Source: CAVQBP01 sp963848195
GTDB lineage: Bacteria; Bacteroidota; Ignavibacteria; Ignavibacteriales; Ignavibacteriaceae
Assembly: GCA_963848195.1 (NCBI GenBank)
Contig: CAWKCY010000020.1
Coordinates: forward strand, 124,001-188,000
Length of the DNA stretch: 64,000 nt
Direction of reading: 5' to 3'
Shown: in pieces, positions 52,470 through 60,271 of the stretch
How the letters are laid out: each line of letters begins with the position of its first letter
How positions within the stretch are numbered: the stretch's first letter is position 1
The notes under the pieces: generated by a model
Databases searched by the model: none
Told to the model about the DNA's origin: nothing
Seen by the model: only the letters and a program-made list of their open reading frames with translations
Program-made: the position numbers and the translations under genes

Positions 52470-52922
52470 CTATTTATCAAAAAAGGTGTGGTTGTAGTAG
52501 TTTATGAGAGATGCTGTATTTTTAGCACCCGTTTTTTCCAGAATATTTTTGCGGTGAGACTTAACCGTTTCATAACAAATAAATAATTTATCAGCTATTT
52601 CTCTGGTAGTATAACCCAGCATAATTAATCCTAGAACCTCTATCTCCCTCACGCTAAGCTTGCGGCTTTTTACTTCCAGTTCAGGTCTTAACTTTTTATT
52701 GACTATAAAGGAGGCAGTAAAAATATCGATTACTTCTATGTTTAGATCGAGATGAAAAGAAATTCCAAGCGGTCTGAGTGAAGAAATTAATTCATGCATT
52801 CGCTGGATAAGCAACCCTTCGCTTTCAGGAGTCCATTTTTCAGTATTATAAAATTCTATTTCCTGTTTATCGACCTGAAGCTTAGCTTTTGAAAATAATT
52901 GTATCGAAAGACTTGCCGGCAT
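52470..52922 (-). CDS. LuxR-type HTH regulator
   Basis: The 150-residue protein has a C-terminal LuxR/FixJ helix-turn-helix (about 83-145, LSVREIEVLGLIMLGYTTRE then IADKLFICYETVKSHR). The N-terminal 80 residues have no receiver aspartate and no recognised sensor fold. It lies 99 nt upstream of the 851-residue gene in the same direction and is the natural candidate to control the cluster, though this is inferred only from position. Confidence 0.85.
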   Translation of the reverse strand: MPASLSIQLFSKAKLQVDKQEIEFYNTEKWTPESEGLLIQRMHELISSLRPLGISFHLDLNIEVIDIFTASFIVNKKLRPELEVKSRKLSVREIEVLGLIMLGYTTREIADKLFICYETVKSHRKNILEKTGAKNTASLINYYNHTFFDK

Positions 52923-53012
52923 AAAATATCTTAACGTTAAAATTCGAGACCTTACAAACTAATCCAATCAGAATTTGCCTATACAAGAAGTATGATGAAA
53001 CGATACCAATTA

Positions 53013-53157
53013 AAGAGCCTGTGTGAATATCATTAACCAACAGTTTTAACTGTTGGATAAAGGAGGAAAGAACTTTTATTAACCGTTTTCAGTTTATCTA
53101 CCGGAGCAGATTTATCTGCTTTTGGTAAATGGTTTTTCTGTATCTACATACAGCCTT
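53013..53157. mobile_element. MITE-like element, family 1, copy B
   Basis: It opens AAGAGCCTGTGTGAATAT, continues with the AACAGTTTTAACTGTT hairpin, and ends CATACAGCCTT. A second pair of hairpins (TACCGGAGCAG... TGGTAAAT) replaces the internal part found in the other copies, so it is about 145 bp long. Confidence 0.6.
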
Positions 53158-53421
53158 GAATAGTGCGTGTAAAGGTAGAAAAAAGAATAAAATAAAAAGA
53201 AGAACAACAAATGGATGGAATAATCTTAAAAACAGAAATATATATATATAAAAATTAATTAGAAATTGTGGTGTTATATTTCACTCTAAATAATATTACA
53301 TCAAGAAGTAAACCAAAGAACTCTATACAATTTCTTCTTTTACAAATAGAAAGATTTAAGCTCAATAAAAACTTTACATTTTTCATCTGTTCTACATTTA
53401 TGGTCAATTAAGACTTTCTGT

Positions 53422-53530
53422 AGGGGCTGACCAAAAAGTAATTTTCTATTTAAAAATCAGTGAAAATCCGTTAAAATCTGCGTCATCTGCGTGCCATTTT
53501 TAGAAAATAATTACTTTATGGTCAGCCCCT
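53422..53530. mobile_element. MITE-like element, family 2, short copy
   Basis: Terminal inverted repeats AGGGGCTGACCAAAAAGTAA and TTACTTTATGGTCAGCCCCT, extended inward by TTTTCTA/TAGAAAA, bound a 109-bp unit. The interior contains AATCTGCGTCATCTGCGTG, a phrase that I have seen as a dispersed repeat in other bacteria. The longer copy is at 13547-13728. Confidence 0.65.
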
Positions 53531-53589
53531 AAATATCTATAGAAAATTTTACAACCCAAAGGAATCAAGTCCCGCTAGGGACGACATAT
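53531..53589. repeat. REP-like unit
   Basis: AAATATCTATAGAAAA, then hairpin GTCCCGCTAGGGAC (53569-53582), then GACATATG. It agrees closely with 10057-10113 and directly follows the family 2 element. Confidence 0.7.
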
Positions 53590-53770
53590 GCCTCTTATTT
53601 TTAAGGATTTATTTATATTAGTCAGTTTATCAAATTTTTATCTCTATTCAAGCAAAATCATTATTATGAAATACCAGACAACATGATAAATGCATAGTAC
53701 CATTGTCAATAAGATTTTTTCATCTTATTTTTTTATTTTATATTCTTTATAGTTAAGGAGAAAAGATACT

Positions 53771-53857
53771 ATGAACAGGTTTACCTTTTTTACTTTTATG
53801 GTAGTGCAATTAGCCTTATGGATAAAGATGTCATCTTTCAGAATGTGGGAATTATGA
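53771..53857 (+). CDS. Possible 28-residue hydrophobic peptide
   Basis: An ATG at 53771 with a good AAGGAG at 53755-53760 opens a short frame encoding MNRFTFFTFMVVQLALWIKM and eight more residues. The peptide is hydrophobic with two basic residues. It contains the AAAGATGTCATCTTT palindrome in its coding sequence. There is no homolog evidence; it may be a small membrane peptide or leader, or chance. Confidence 0.25.
   Translation: MNRFTFFTFMVVQLALWIKMSSFRMWEL
53824..53838. promoter_or_regulatory. Single perfect palindrome AAAGATGTCATCTTT
   Basis: A complete member of the dispersed palindrome family, with the extension ATTCTG on its reverse side. No partner of comparable quality was found at 81-86 bp; a weaker AAGATTTTTTCATCTT lies near 53711. 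Confidence 0.45.
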
Positions 53858-53983
53858 CTTTCTGTGACGAATATTTATCTTTTATCTACTATTTAGATTC
53901 TCTTAAATTAAAAATTGTAAGTTGTTTCTTTACATTACATCATACTTTTTTAACCTGATTTCAGGGACACTTATAACTCCGCT

Positions 53984-54070
53984 CCACCTCCAAGACAACT
54001 CCTAGATAACTCCAAGATAACCCCAAGGTAACTCCTAGATAACTCCAAGGTAATTCCATGATAAATCCAG
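53984..54070. repeat. Degenerate 11-nt tandem repeat
   Basis: About seven to eight units of the form GATAACTCCAA / GGTAACTCCTA follow one another with small changes. The period of 11 is not a multiple of three, so it does not encode repeats, and 11 nt is close to one helical turn, which could favour curvature or periodic protein binding. Confidence 0.75.
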
Positions 54071-54302
54071 GCAAAACTAACTCTAAAAAGCTAATCTAAG
54101 AATAATCCATCTTTATCCTTTATTATTTGACTAAAATTCTTTGAAATTATATAATTCCGACTTTCCGTGACTAAATTAGGGATCAGGGTTGACTGCAAAG
54201 TAAAAATGTGTTAATTAGCCCTTATAACGTTAAAAAGTTTTTCATCCTCACACTGAAGCTTCTGCTAATAAGGAATTTAGAGGCAGCATCCATATAGGAT
54301 AT

Positions 54303-54416
54303 AAGAGTCTGTGTAAATATTATTAACCAACAGTTTTAACTGTTGGAAAATGAAGCAGAAATGAAACTTTTCAACAACTGTTTTAACAGTTTTTCGGTAT
54401 TTTCAGACAGCCTCTT
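54303..54416. mobile_element. MITE-like element, family 1, copy C
   Basis: It opens AAGAGTCTGTGTAAATAT, contains CCAACAGTTTTAACTGTTGG and a second hairpin, and ends TTTCAGACAGCCTCTTT. It lies 21 nt before the GH31 start codon, so the GH31 promoter is either inside or disrupted by it. Confidence 0.65.
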
Positions 54417-54437
54417 TGAGGCTTGGTGGAAAGATAA

Positions 54438-57275
54438 ATGAAAAAGGAAATAAATAATATGAAAAATTTTTACTCAATCAGTTCTGAAAGGAACTTGAGA
54501 ACCTGGATATCCAGTCTGACATCGATATGTTTAATTATTTTTTTCACGATAGTAAAAATATTTCCCACTGGTTTAAGCAAATATACTACCATTATAAATG
54601 CAGGTAATGCCCGTTTTGAATTCCTAACCCCATCCCTGGTACGGATTGAGTATTCTTCGAAAGATAAATTTATTGATGTTCCAACCGCAGTTATTGAAAA
54701 AAGAGATTGGCCTGCTGTAAAAGTTCAATCGACTAATAAGAACGGATGGATAATACTGACCACCTCTGTAATGACTTTAAATTACCATCTTGATTCCGGA
54801 CCTTTTAATGCAAAGAATCTCAATGTAACATGGAATGATTCCACAGGTTCTCACCACTGGTATCCTGGTAAAATAGACAGTCTTAATCTCGGTGGACTTA
54901 CATATTCACTGGACAATATTAAAGCGGATAATATACCCAAAGCAAAGACAAAACTATTAAGTCCTGTTCATGATACTATTCCCGGAATCGATGTAATACT
55001 CTCTGCTGCCGAACCTGGACTTTTAAGTCTCAACGGTTATGCCTTTATAGATGACAGCGGTACACCCGTCTGGAATGAAAAAAAACAATGGATAGATCCA
55101 CGTGAAGATACATCCGGTATTGACTGGTATCTTTTCATTTACGGAAGAAATTATAAAAAGGTTTTGAATGAATATGCAGAACTCTCCGGTAGAATACCAA
55201 TGATCCCCCGCTATACATTGGGTCCATGGATTACTGATTTAAACTTTGAATATTTCCCTGATTCATATAAATCGCATCAACCGGAATTTGAAAAATACAA
55301 TGAGGAGCATCTTAAAAATGAAATAATGCAATTCCGGGAGAATAATATTCCTCTCGATATATTAGTCTTGGATTTTGGCTGGCACAATTACGGATGGCAG
55401 GGTGGTTATGACTGGAGTCCATTAATTCCTAAACCACTGGATTTTTTAACCTGGCTTCATTCTCAAGGTATTAAAGTTTCACTTAATGATCATCCCGGTT
55501 ACGCAAATACCGATATGAGCATTTTATCTTACAAGGACAGCCATGCTCCAAAAGTACTTAAAGACCTTGGAATGCCTATTCCAAATAAACCAACTTTCAA
55601 TATGGATATCTCCGGCACATGGAAGTTCATGATAGATTCAAGTAATAAAGGGACTTACGAAGGGTGGTATAAAGTAAATTATAATGATAGCAGCTGGAAT
55701 ACAATTGAAGTTGAAATACCCTGGCAGAATCAAGGATACGATTATCATGGTATAGCCTGGTATCGTAAAACAATAAATCTCCCTTCAAAATTGCCGGATT
55801 CGCTTTATTTATATCTTGGTGAAGTAAGAGATAGTTACGAATGTTATATTAATGGAGTAGAAGCAAAGCACAATGAACTGCATTGGCCCCAAAGATTAAC
55901 ATATACCGGAATTTCCAAATATGTAAAACCGGGAGAAATGAATGAAATTTCTATAAGAGTGGAAAGTAAGAGAAACGAAAGCGGTATAATTGCAAAACCT
56001 GTTTCTATTGAAAATATAAAGCCTCCCCAACGAATCCATTTCGATCTTTCAAATAAAAAACAAGCAGAAGTTTTTATGAATGATCTGCACAAGCCCCTGG
56101 ATAAACATGGAATAAATTTCTGGTGGGTAGACGGAGGAAGCGGCTCAGTCGAAATGCCAGGATTAAATAAACAGATGTGGACAAACCATATTTATTATAC
56201 ATACAATCAAAAGTATTCAAATGAACGCGGATTTATTTTCAGCCGCTACGGCGGCTGGGGAAGCCAGCGGTACCCTGCTTTCTTCACCGGAGATACCTAT
56301 TCCGAATGGCCTGTACTGGCTTATGAAGTAGTATTTACCGCAGTAGGCGGGAATGTTTTAATGCCATATATTACCCATGATATCGGCGGCTTCCATGGCA
56401 GAAAAATAAGCTTTGACCTGTATGCCCGCTGGATAGAGTTCGGAACCTTCAGTCCGATTTTAAGACTACACAGTGCCCATGAAAATCCTTCCGAAGGGAA
56501 TCTGAGAATGCCGTGGACATACGGGAAAGAAGGATTGTCTCTTGCTAAGAAATATTTTGCTCTCAGAGTTCAACTAATTCCATATGTTTATACTTACACA
56601 AGAACGGCTTATGAAGAGTCAATGCCAATAGTGCGTCCCTTATACCTCGATTACCCGGATTTAAATGAGGCATACGAACATCCGCATGAATACTTCTTTG
56701 GAAGTGAAATGCTGGCAGCACCTATTATAGATTCTACAGGCAAGTGTGAAATTTATTTACCTCCGGGTAAATGGATGAATTTCTTTACGGGTGAGAAGTA
56801 TAATGGGGGGAATTCATTTGAAAAACATTATAATGTTGATGAAATACCGGTTTTTGTACGCGAAGGTTCAATTATTCCCGAACAGCCGGTAATGGATTAC
56901 TCAAATGCTAAAACTCTGGATACTTTAATACTTAACTTTTATGGTTCTGAAAATGGTAAGTTTATTTTATATGAAGATGACGGTATTTCGTTAAAATATA
57001 TAGACGGCAAATACGCCCGGACAGAAATAAATTATTTATCAGACAGAAGCCATGGAACGCATCAAATAATAATCAATGCTTCCAGGGGCTCATTCGATGG
57101 ACAGGTACAAAACCGATCTTACAAGCTGATTGTTCATGGAATTATTAAGCCCGAATCAGTTTCGGTTAATAAAGAAAACAATGTTAATTGGAAACAGGAT
57201 ACTGAGACATCGAATATTGAAATCAACCTTCCTGTTCAAAGCATTAGAAAAATGATCACCGTAAATATTAAATAG
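54438..57275 (+). CDS. GH31 glycoside hydrolase with an inserted sugar-binding-type domain
   Basis: The 945-residue enzyme has a membrane/signal segment near 24-45, an N-terminal beta domain, and a GH31 barrel. The barrel starts near 265 (ILVLDFGWHNYGWQGGYDW), and the nucleophile is probably Asp565 in WWVDGGSG and the acid/base Asp619 in FTGDTYSEW. Between barrel strands, about 385-525, lies an extra beta domain (DISGTWKFMIDSS... WYRKTINLP... LGEVRDSYECYINGVEAKHNE) like the GH2 sugar-binding jelly roll. A C-terminal GH31 beta domain follows. It should hydrolyse alpha-linked sugars, perhaps at the surface. Its promoter region carries a MITE-like copy. Confidence 0.9.
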   Translation: MKKEINNMKNFYSISSERNLRTWISSLTSICLIIFFTIVKIFPTGLSKYTTIINAGNARFEFLTPSLVRIEYSSKDKFIDVPTAVIEKRDWPAVKVQSTNKNGWIILTTSVMTLNYHLDSGPFNAKNLNVTWNDSTGSHHWYPGKIDSLNLGGLTYSLDNIKADNIPKAKTKLLSPVHDTIPGIDVILSAAEPGLLSLNGYAFIDDSGTPVWNEKKQWIDPREDTSGIDWYLFIYGRNYKKVLNEYAELSGRIPMIPRYTLGPWITDLNFEYFPDSYKSHQPEFEKYNEEHLKNEIMQFRENNIPLDILVLDFGWHNYGWQGGYDWSPLIPKPLDFLTWLHSQGIKVSLNDHPGYANTDMSILSYKDSHAPKVLKDLGMPIPNKPTFNMDISGTWKFMIDSSNKGTYEGWYKVNYNDSSWNTIEVEIPWQNQGYDYHGIAWYRKTINLPSKLPDSLYLYLGEVRDSYECYINGVEAKHNELHWPQRLTYTGISKYVKPGEMNEISIRVESKRNESGIIAKPVSIENIKPPQRIHFDLSNKKQAEVFMNDLHKPLDKHGINFWWVDGGSGSVEMPGLNKQMWTNHIYYTYNQKYSNERGFIFSRYGGWGSQRYPAFFTGDTYSEWPVLAYEVVFTAVGGNVLMPYITHDIGGFHGRKISFDLYARWIEFGTFSPILRLHSAHENPSEGNLRMPWTYGKEGLSLAKKYFALRVQLIPYVYTYTRTAYEESMPIVRPLYLDYPDLNEAYEHPHEYFFGSEMLAAPIIDSTGKCEIYLPPGKWMNFFTGEKYNGGNSFEKHYNVDEIPVFVREGSIIPEQPVMDYSNAKTLDTLILNFYGSENGKFILYEDDGISLKYIDGKYARTEINYLSDRSHGTHQIIINASRGSFDGQVQNRSYKLIVHGIIKPESVSVNKENNVNWKQDTETSNIEINLPVQSIRKMITVNIK

Positions 57276-57326
57276 TGATTAGCTCAAATTACTCAAACTT
57301 GCCATTCTGAACGGAGAATTTTTATA

Positions 57327-57356
57327 GTGATTGGATGGAGTCTTCCATCCAATCAC
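57327..57356. terminator. Bidirectional hairpin between GH31 and CBS genes
   Basis: GTGATTGGATGGA and TCCATCCAATCAC with a GTCT loop form a perfect 13-bp stem between convergent genes, 52 nt after the GH31 stop and 11 nt before the CBS stop. It is a good terminator for both. Confidence 0.75.
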
Positions 57357-57366
57357 ATTTATAAGC

Positions 57367-57795
57367 CTAGTAGCTATTATGATGAGCCGATACATGTTCG
57401 AGAATCTCACTGCTGAGTCTTTTAGGTCTTCTAATATTCGCAAAATCACCAATAGAACAAACGCCTACAGCTCTTTTTTTCTTATTCAATACGGTTAACC
57501 TGCGAACCTCTTTTTCCTCCATAATTTTTGCAGCATCTTCAACGCTTTGATCCTCAAAGCAATATACAACCTTTTCGGTCATTATATCACGCACCCTTGC
57601 ATCATTTGGATCTAAACCCTCTGCCATACCTCGGATAGCGAGATCCCTATCGGTAATCATACCGACCAATCTATCATTCTCCCCTACCGGAAGATAACCT
57701 ACATCAAGCTGTGCCATCTTTTCAGCAGCTTGCTTCAGTGTAAAATCCGGATCAATTATTTCTATATTGCGGGACATTATTTCACTGACTGTCAT
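57367..57795 (-). CDS. CBS-pair protein
   Basis: The 142-residue cytoplasmic protein consists of two CBS domains (about 1-62 and 70-130), with the typical VGMITDRDLAIR and VRDIMTEKV segments. Such stand-alone pairs bind AMP, ATP or SAM and signal energy status to partner proteins. No partner is adjacent. A ribosome binding site (AGGAG) lies upstream. Confidence 0.9.
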   Translation of the reverse strand: MTVSEIMSRNIEIIDPDFTLKQAAEKMAQLDVGYLPVGENDRLVGMITDRDLAIRGMAEGLDPNDARVRDIMTEKVVYCFEDQSVEDAAKIMEEKEVRRLTVLNKKKRAVGVCSIGDFANIRRPKRLSSEILEHVSAHHNSY

Positions 57796-57896
57796 AAATC
57801 ATCTCCTTTCATTACCTCATCTATTCAAATTACCCTACCTAATGTACGAGAAAACTCATTTTCTTCAAGAGATTTTTAATGACTGAGTGCTTTAAA

Positions 57897-58718
57897 TCAA
57901 ACCTCTTTTAGTCCTGTTAATTCAAGGCTCAGTTTCCACAAACGTTCCCTGGCTTTCTTATCATAAGCCTGTGAATCCGCAGATGCTTCAGTCTTTACAT
58001 TAAAATATTTTCCGGTGACATTCTCAAGCATAGCAGAACTCGCAAGGAACACTTCGGCATCCGCACCGGTTTCCGGTTCTCCCCATGGTTTAATGTTTGA
58101 ACGGCGAACCATATTTGTATTTAAATAAGTTCCCGGATGAAGACTATTTACTGTTATATTTTTATCTTTAAGTTTCTCAGCCAGGGTAATTGTAAACATA
58201 ATTAAAGCAAGTTTGCTCTGAGAGTATGCTTTGGTTGCATTGAAATTTTTTTCAAGCATAATATCTTCAAAGTTAAGAGGACTTTGACCTATAGAGCTAA
58301 CATTTACAATCCTTGACGGACTATCTTCTTCAAGAAGAGTGAGCAATAAATTTGTAAGTAAAAACGGAGCAAGGTAATTGACTGCAAAGCGGAGTTCATA
58401 ACCATCTTTACTGTATCTTTCATCCGCGAACCCGACACCAGCATTATTAATTAAAACATCAATTTCCGTATAATTTTTCTTAAGTTCTCCGGCAAAGTTC
58501 CTAACCTCATTCAATGATGAAAAGTCTGCTGTTAATCCGCCAATCTTCTCTGTGCCTGATTTTTCTTTTAATTCATTGACCACTTTTTTTACTTTTTCGC
58601 TATTTCTACCATGAATTATAATGTTAGCATTTTGCTTCGCAAGGTTCAGAGCAGTTAATTTACCGATACCATCAGTAGAACCGGTAATTAGTATTGTTTG
58701 ATCATTTATTAGTTTCAT
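57897..58718 (-). CDS. Short-chain dehydrogenase/reductase
   Basis: The 273-residue classical SDR has the NAD(P) motif TGSTDGIG, the NNAG motif, and catalytic Ser/Tyr/Lys in NVSSIGQ and YSQSKLA. The closest subfamily seems to be the retinol dehydrogenase-like group (GTYLNTNMVRRSN, LHPG). The substrate is unknown. It is in the same direction as the CBS gene, with 102 nt between. Confidence 0.9.
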   Translation of the reverse strand: MKLINDQTILITGSTDGIGKLTALNLAKQNANIIIHGRNSEKVKKVVNELKEKSGTEKIGGLTADFSSLNEVRNFAGELKKNYTEIDVLINNAGVGFADERYSKDGYELRFAVNYLAPFLLTNLLLTLLEEDSPSRIVNVSSIGQSPLNFEDIMLEKNFNATKAYSQSKLALIMFTITLAEKLKDKNITVNSLHPGTYLNTNMVRRSNIKPWGEPETGADAEVFLASSAMLENVTGKYFNVKTEASADSQAYDKKARERLWKLSLELTGLKEV

Positions 58719-58830
58719 ATATCAGTTCATTTTTTGATTAATAAATATACGATATCTGAATAATTTATTGTATGTTGTGGATGGTATGTGATACTTGGTT
58801 TGTTGGTGGTCCTAAGTATATCAGTTAAAC

Positions 58831-58913
58831 CAATGGATTATCCATTGTCTGATGAAGAGCAAACATATTAGTTATAATGCGGATATCATTAACTAATGGA
58901 TTTCATCCATTGG
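58831..58913. repeat. Two hairpins near the end of the aldolase-like gene
   Basis: CAATGGATTATCCATTG at 58831-58847 and a second hairpin with arms AATGGA / TCCATT at 58895-58911. The second is preceded by GGATATCATTAACTAA, which resembles the family 1 MITE-like left end (AATATCATTAACCAAC), so it may be a decayed copy. Both lie after the 58930 gene's stop and may serve as terminator. Confidence 0.5.
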
Positions 58914-58929
58914 CGTAATGTATAACAAC

Positions 58930-60048
58930 TTACTGGCTGCATCCTCTTAAATCAATCTGCCACATGTCAATAACCTTATTATCTCGTGTAATATAAAAAT
59001 TATCAAATAAATTAATTGTAGGATCACAGTGGGATACAATAAGCTCAATTACAGTTCCTAATGCCGGTGCTTTATTTCCTTCCTTATATGTTATTTTACC
59101 ATACTCATCACCAAACCAATCATATTCCATATCTGCAAATTCAGGTGTAATAATTTTCGGGACTCCCCCATCTCTATATAGAGTTTTCAATCCAGCATCA
59201 ACAGTAACAATACCTTTTTGATTAACACTTATAACTGAAGTCAACAGCCGCAGTGCCGGGCTGAATTGTTTAGATTCTTTTTTTACTTCAGATAATTCAA
59301 CCGGCAGATATTCGGCATCCATACAAACGTATGAGCCTACCTGATGTTCGGTTATTTCATGAATATCATTGTCTATTCCAATGGTTCCGGTACCGGAAGC
59401 ACTGAAAATTGTAAAACCTTCTATTTCCTTTTTTAATTCATTAAAGACAGGGATTATTTGTTCAAAACTTTTGTAAGAGGCATTTTTTCTTTCATTATAT
59501 GAAACTATATGCTGTATATGCCCCGCATATGCTTGAATACCGCATAACCGGAGATTTTTTTGTGAAAGGATATATTCCCCAAGCCTAAGCGCACCGGATG
59601 GTTTCACTCCAGTTCTTCCCAGACCAGCATCTATATCTAATAATGTATCCATATAAAGTCCTTTATAATGTAGAGCATCATTAAGATTCTTTATGCTGAC
59701 TTCATTATCAAGTACAACTATTATTGATGGACAGGCTGATAAAATTTCTATTACCTTTTGAATTTGATACTGTGTTGCAATTGGACCGGTTATAAGAATC
59801 CCCTTTATACCTGAATCGGCTAACTTTTCAGCCTCAGAGACTTTTGCAGCACAGACACCTATTGCTCCATACTCAATTTGTCTCTTTGCAAGAATTGAAC
59901 ATTTATGCGTCTTAGCATGGGGACGAAGATTCTTCCCCTTACTATCCACGAGAATCTGCATCTTTTGAAGATTTTCTTCAAGCAGATCCAGATCTAGAAT
60001 TAAGCATGGTGTTGCAAGATCAAGTTTGTTGTAAGGATTTTTTTTCAT
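58930..60048 (-). CDS. D-threonine aldolase / D-serine dehydratase-like PLP enzyme
   Basis: The 372-residue alanine-racemase-fold enzyme has PLP Lys46 in RPHAKTHK, the barrel motifs LLDIDAGLGRTGV and SASGTGTIGI, and a C-terminal metal site with His340-Cys341 in VSHCDPT. This agrees with the DSD1/D-threonine aldolase family, which is metal- and PLP-dependent and splits D-threonine to glycine and acetaldehyde or dehydrates D-serine. The exact substrate cannot be told from the sequence. Confidence 0.87.
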   Translation of the reverse strand: MKKNPYNKLDLATPCLILDLDLLEENLQKMQILVDSKGKNLRPHAKTHKCSILAKRQIEYGAIGVCAAKVSEAEKLADSGIKGILITGPIATQYQIQKVIEILSACPSIIVVLDNEVSIKNLNDALHYKGLYMDTLLDIDAGLGRTGVKPSGALRLGEYILSQKNLRLCGIQAYAGHIQHIVSYNERKNASYKSFEQIIPVFNELKKEIEGFTIFSASGTGTIGIDNDIHEITEHQVGSYVCMDAEYLPVELSEVKKESKQFSPALRLLTSVISVNQKGIVTVDAGLKTLYRDGGVPKIITPEFADMEYDWFGDEYGKITYKEGNKAPALGTVIELIVSHCDPTINLFDNFYITRDNKVIDMWQIDLRGCSQ

Positions 60049-60271
60049 AAATGAACTCCCTCCTAATTTGAAAGAAACTTCTTGAGTTTTTTCACATAAA
60101 AATTACATATATTAATTCAGACTTACTTTGGACATATAAATATTAAGTTTTGGTACATTTATTGGCAAAAGAAATTAAACCTATTAAGTAGATAATGCTT
60201 ATTTTTCCTAAATTATAATTACATTATTATTTTTTGTTACAAATTATATATCATTAGGGGATATTAAAAAC

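Larger units (their letters stand above)
52923..54437. other. 1.5-kb gene-poor, repeat-dense region
   Basis: Between the LuxR-type gene and the GH31 gene lie two family 1 MITE-like copies, a family 2 MITE-like copy joined to a REP unit, an AT dinucleotide run at 53237-53250, a palindrome at 53824, an 11-nt tandem repeat, and one possible 28-codon frame. No supported full-size gene is present. Confidence 0.7.

Noticed and set aside
41735..52922. Contractile injection system or type VI locus
   Set aside because: No sheath, tube, baseplate, spike or ClpV-like ATPase is encoded, so the cluster cannot be named as such.
52923..54437. Full-length gene in the 1.5-kb gap
   Set aside because: All frames are broken; the region is explained by repeats and MITE-like elements.
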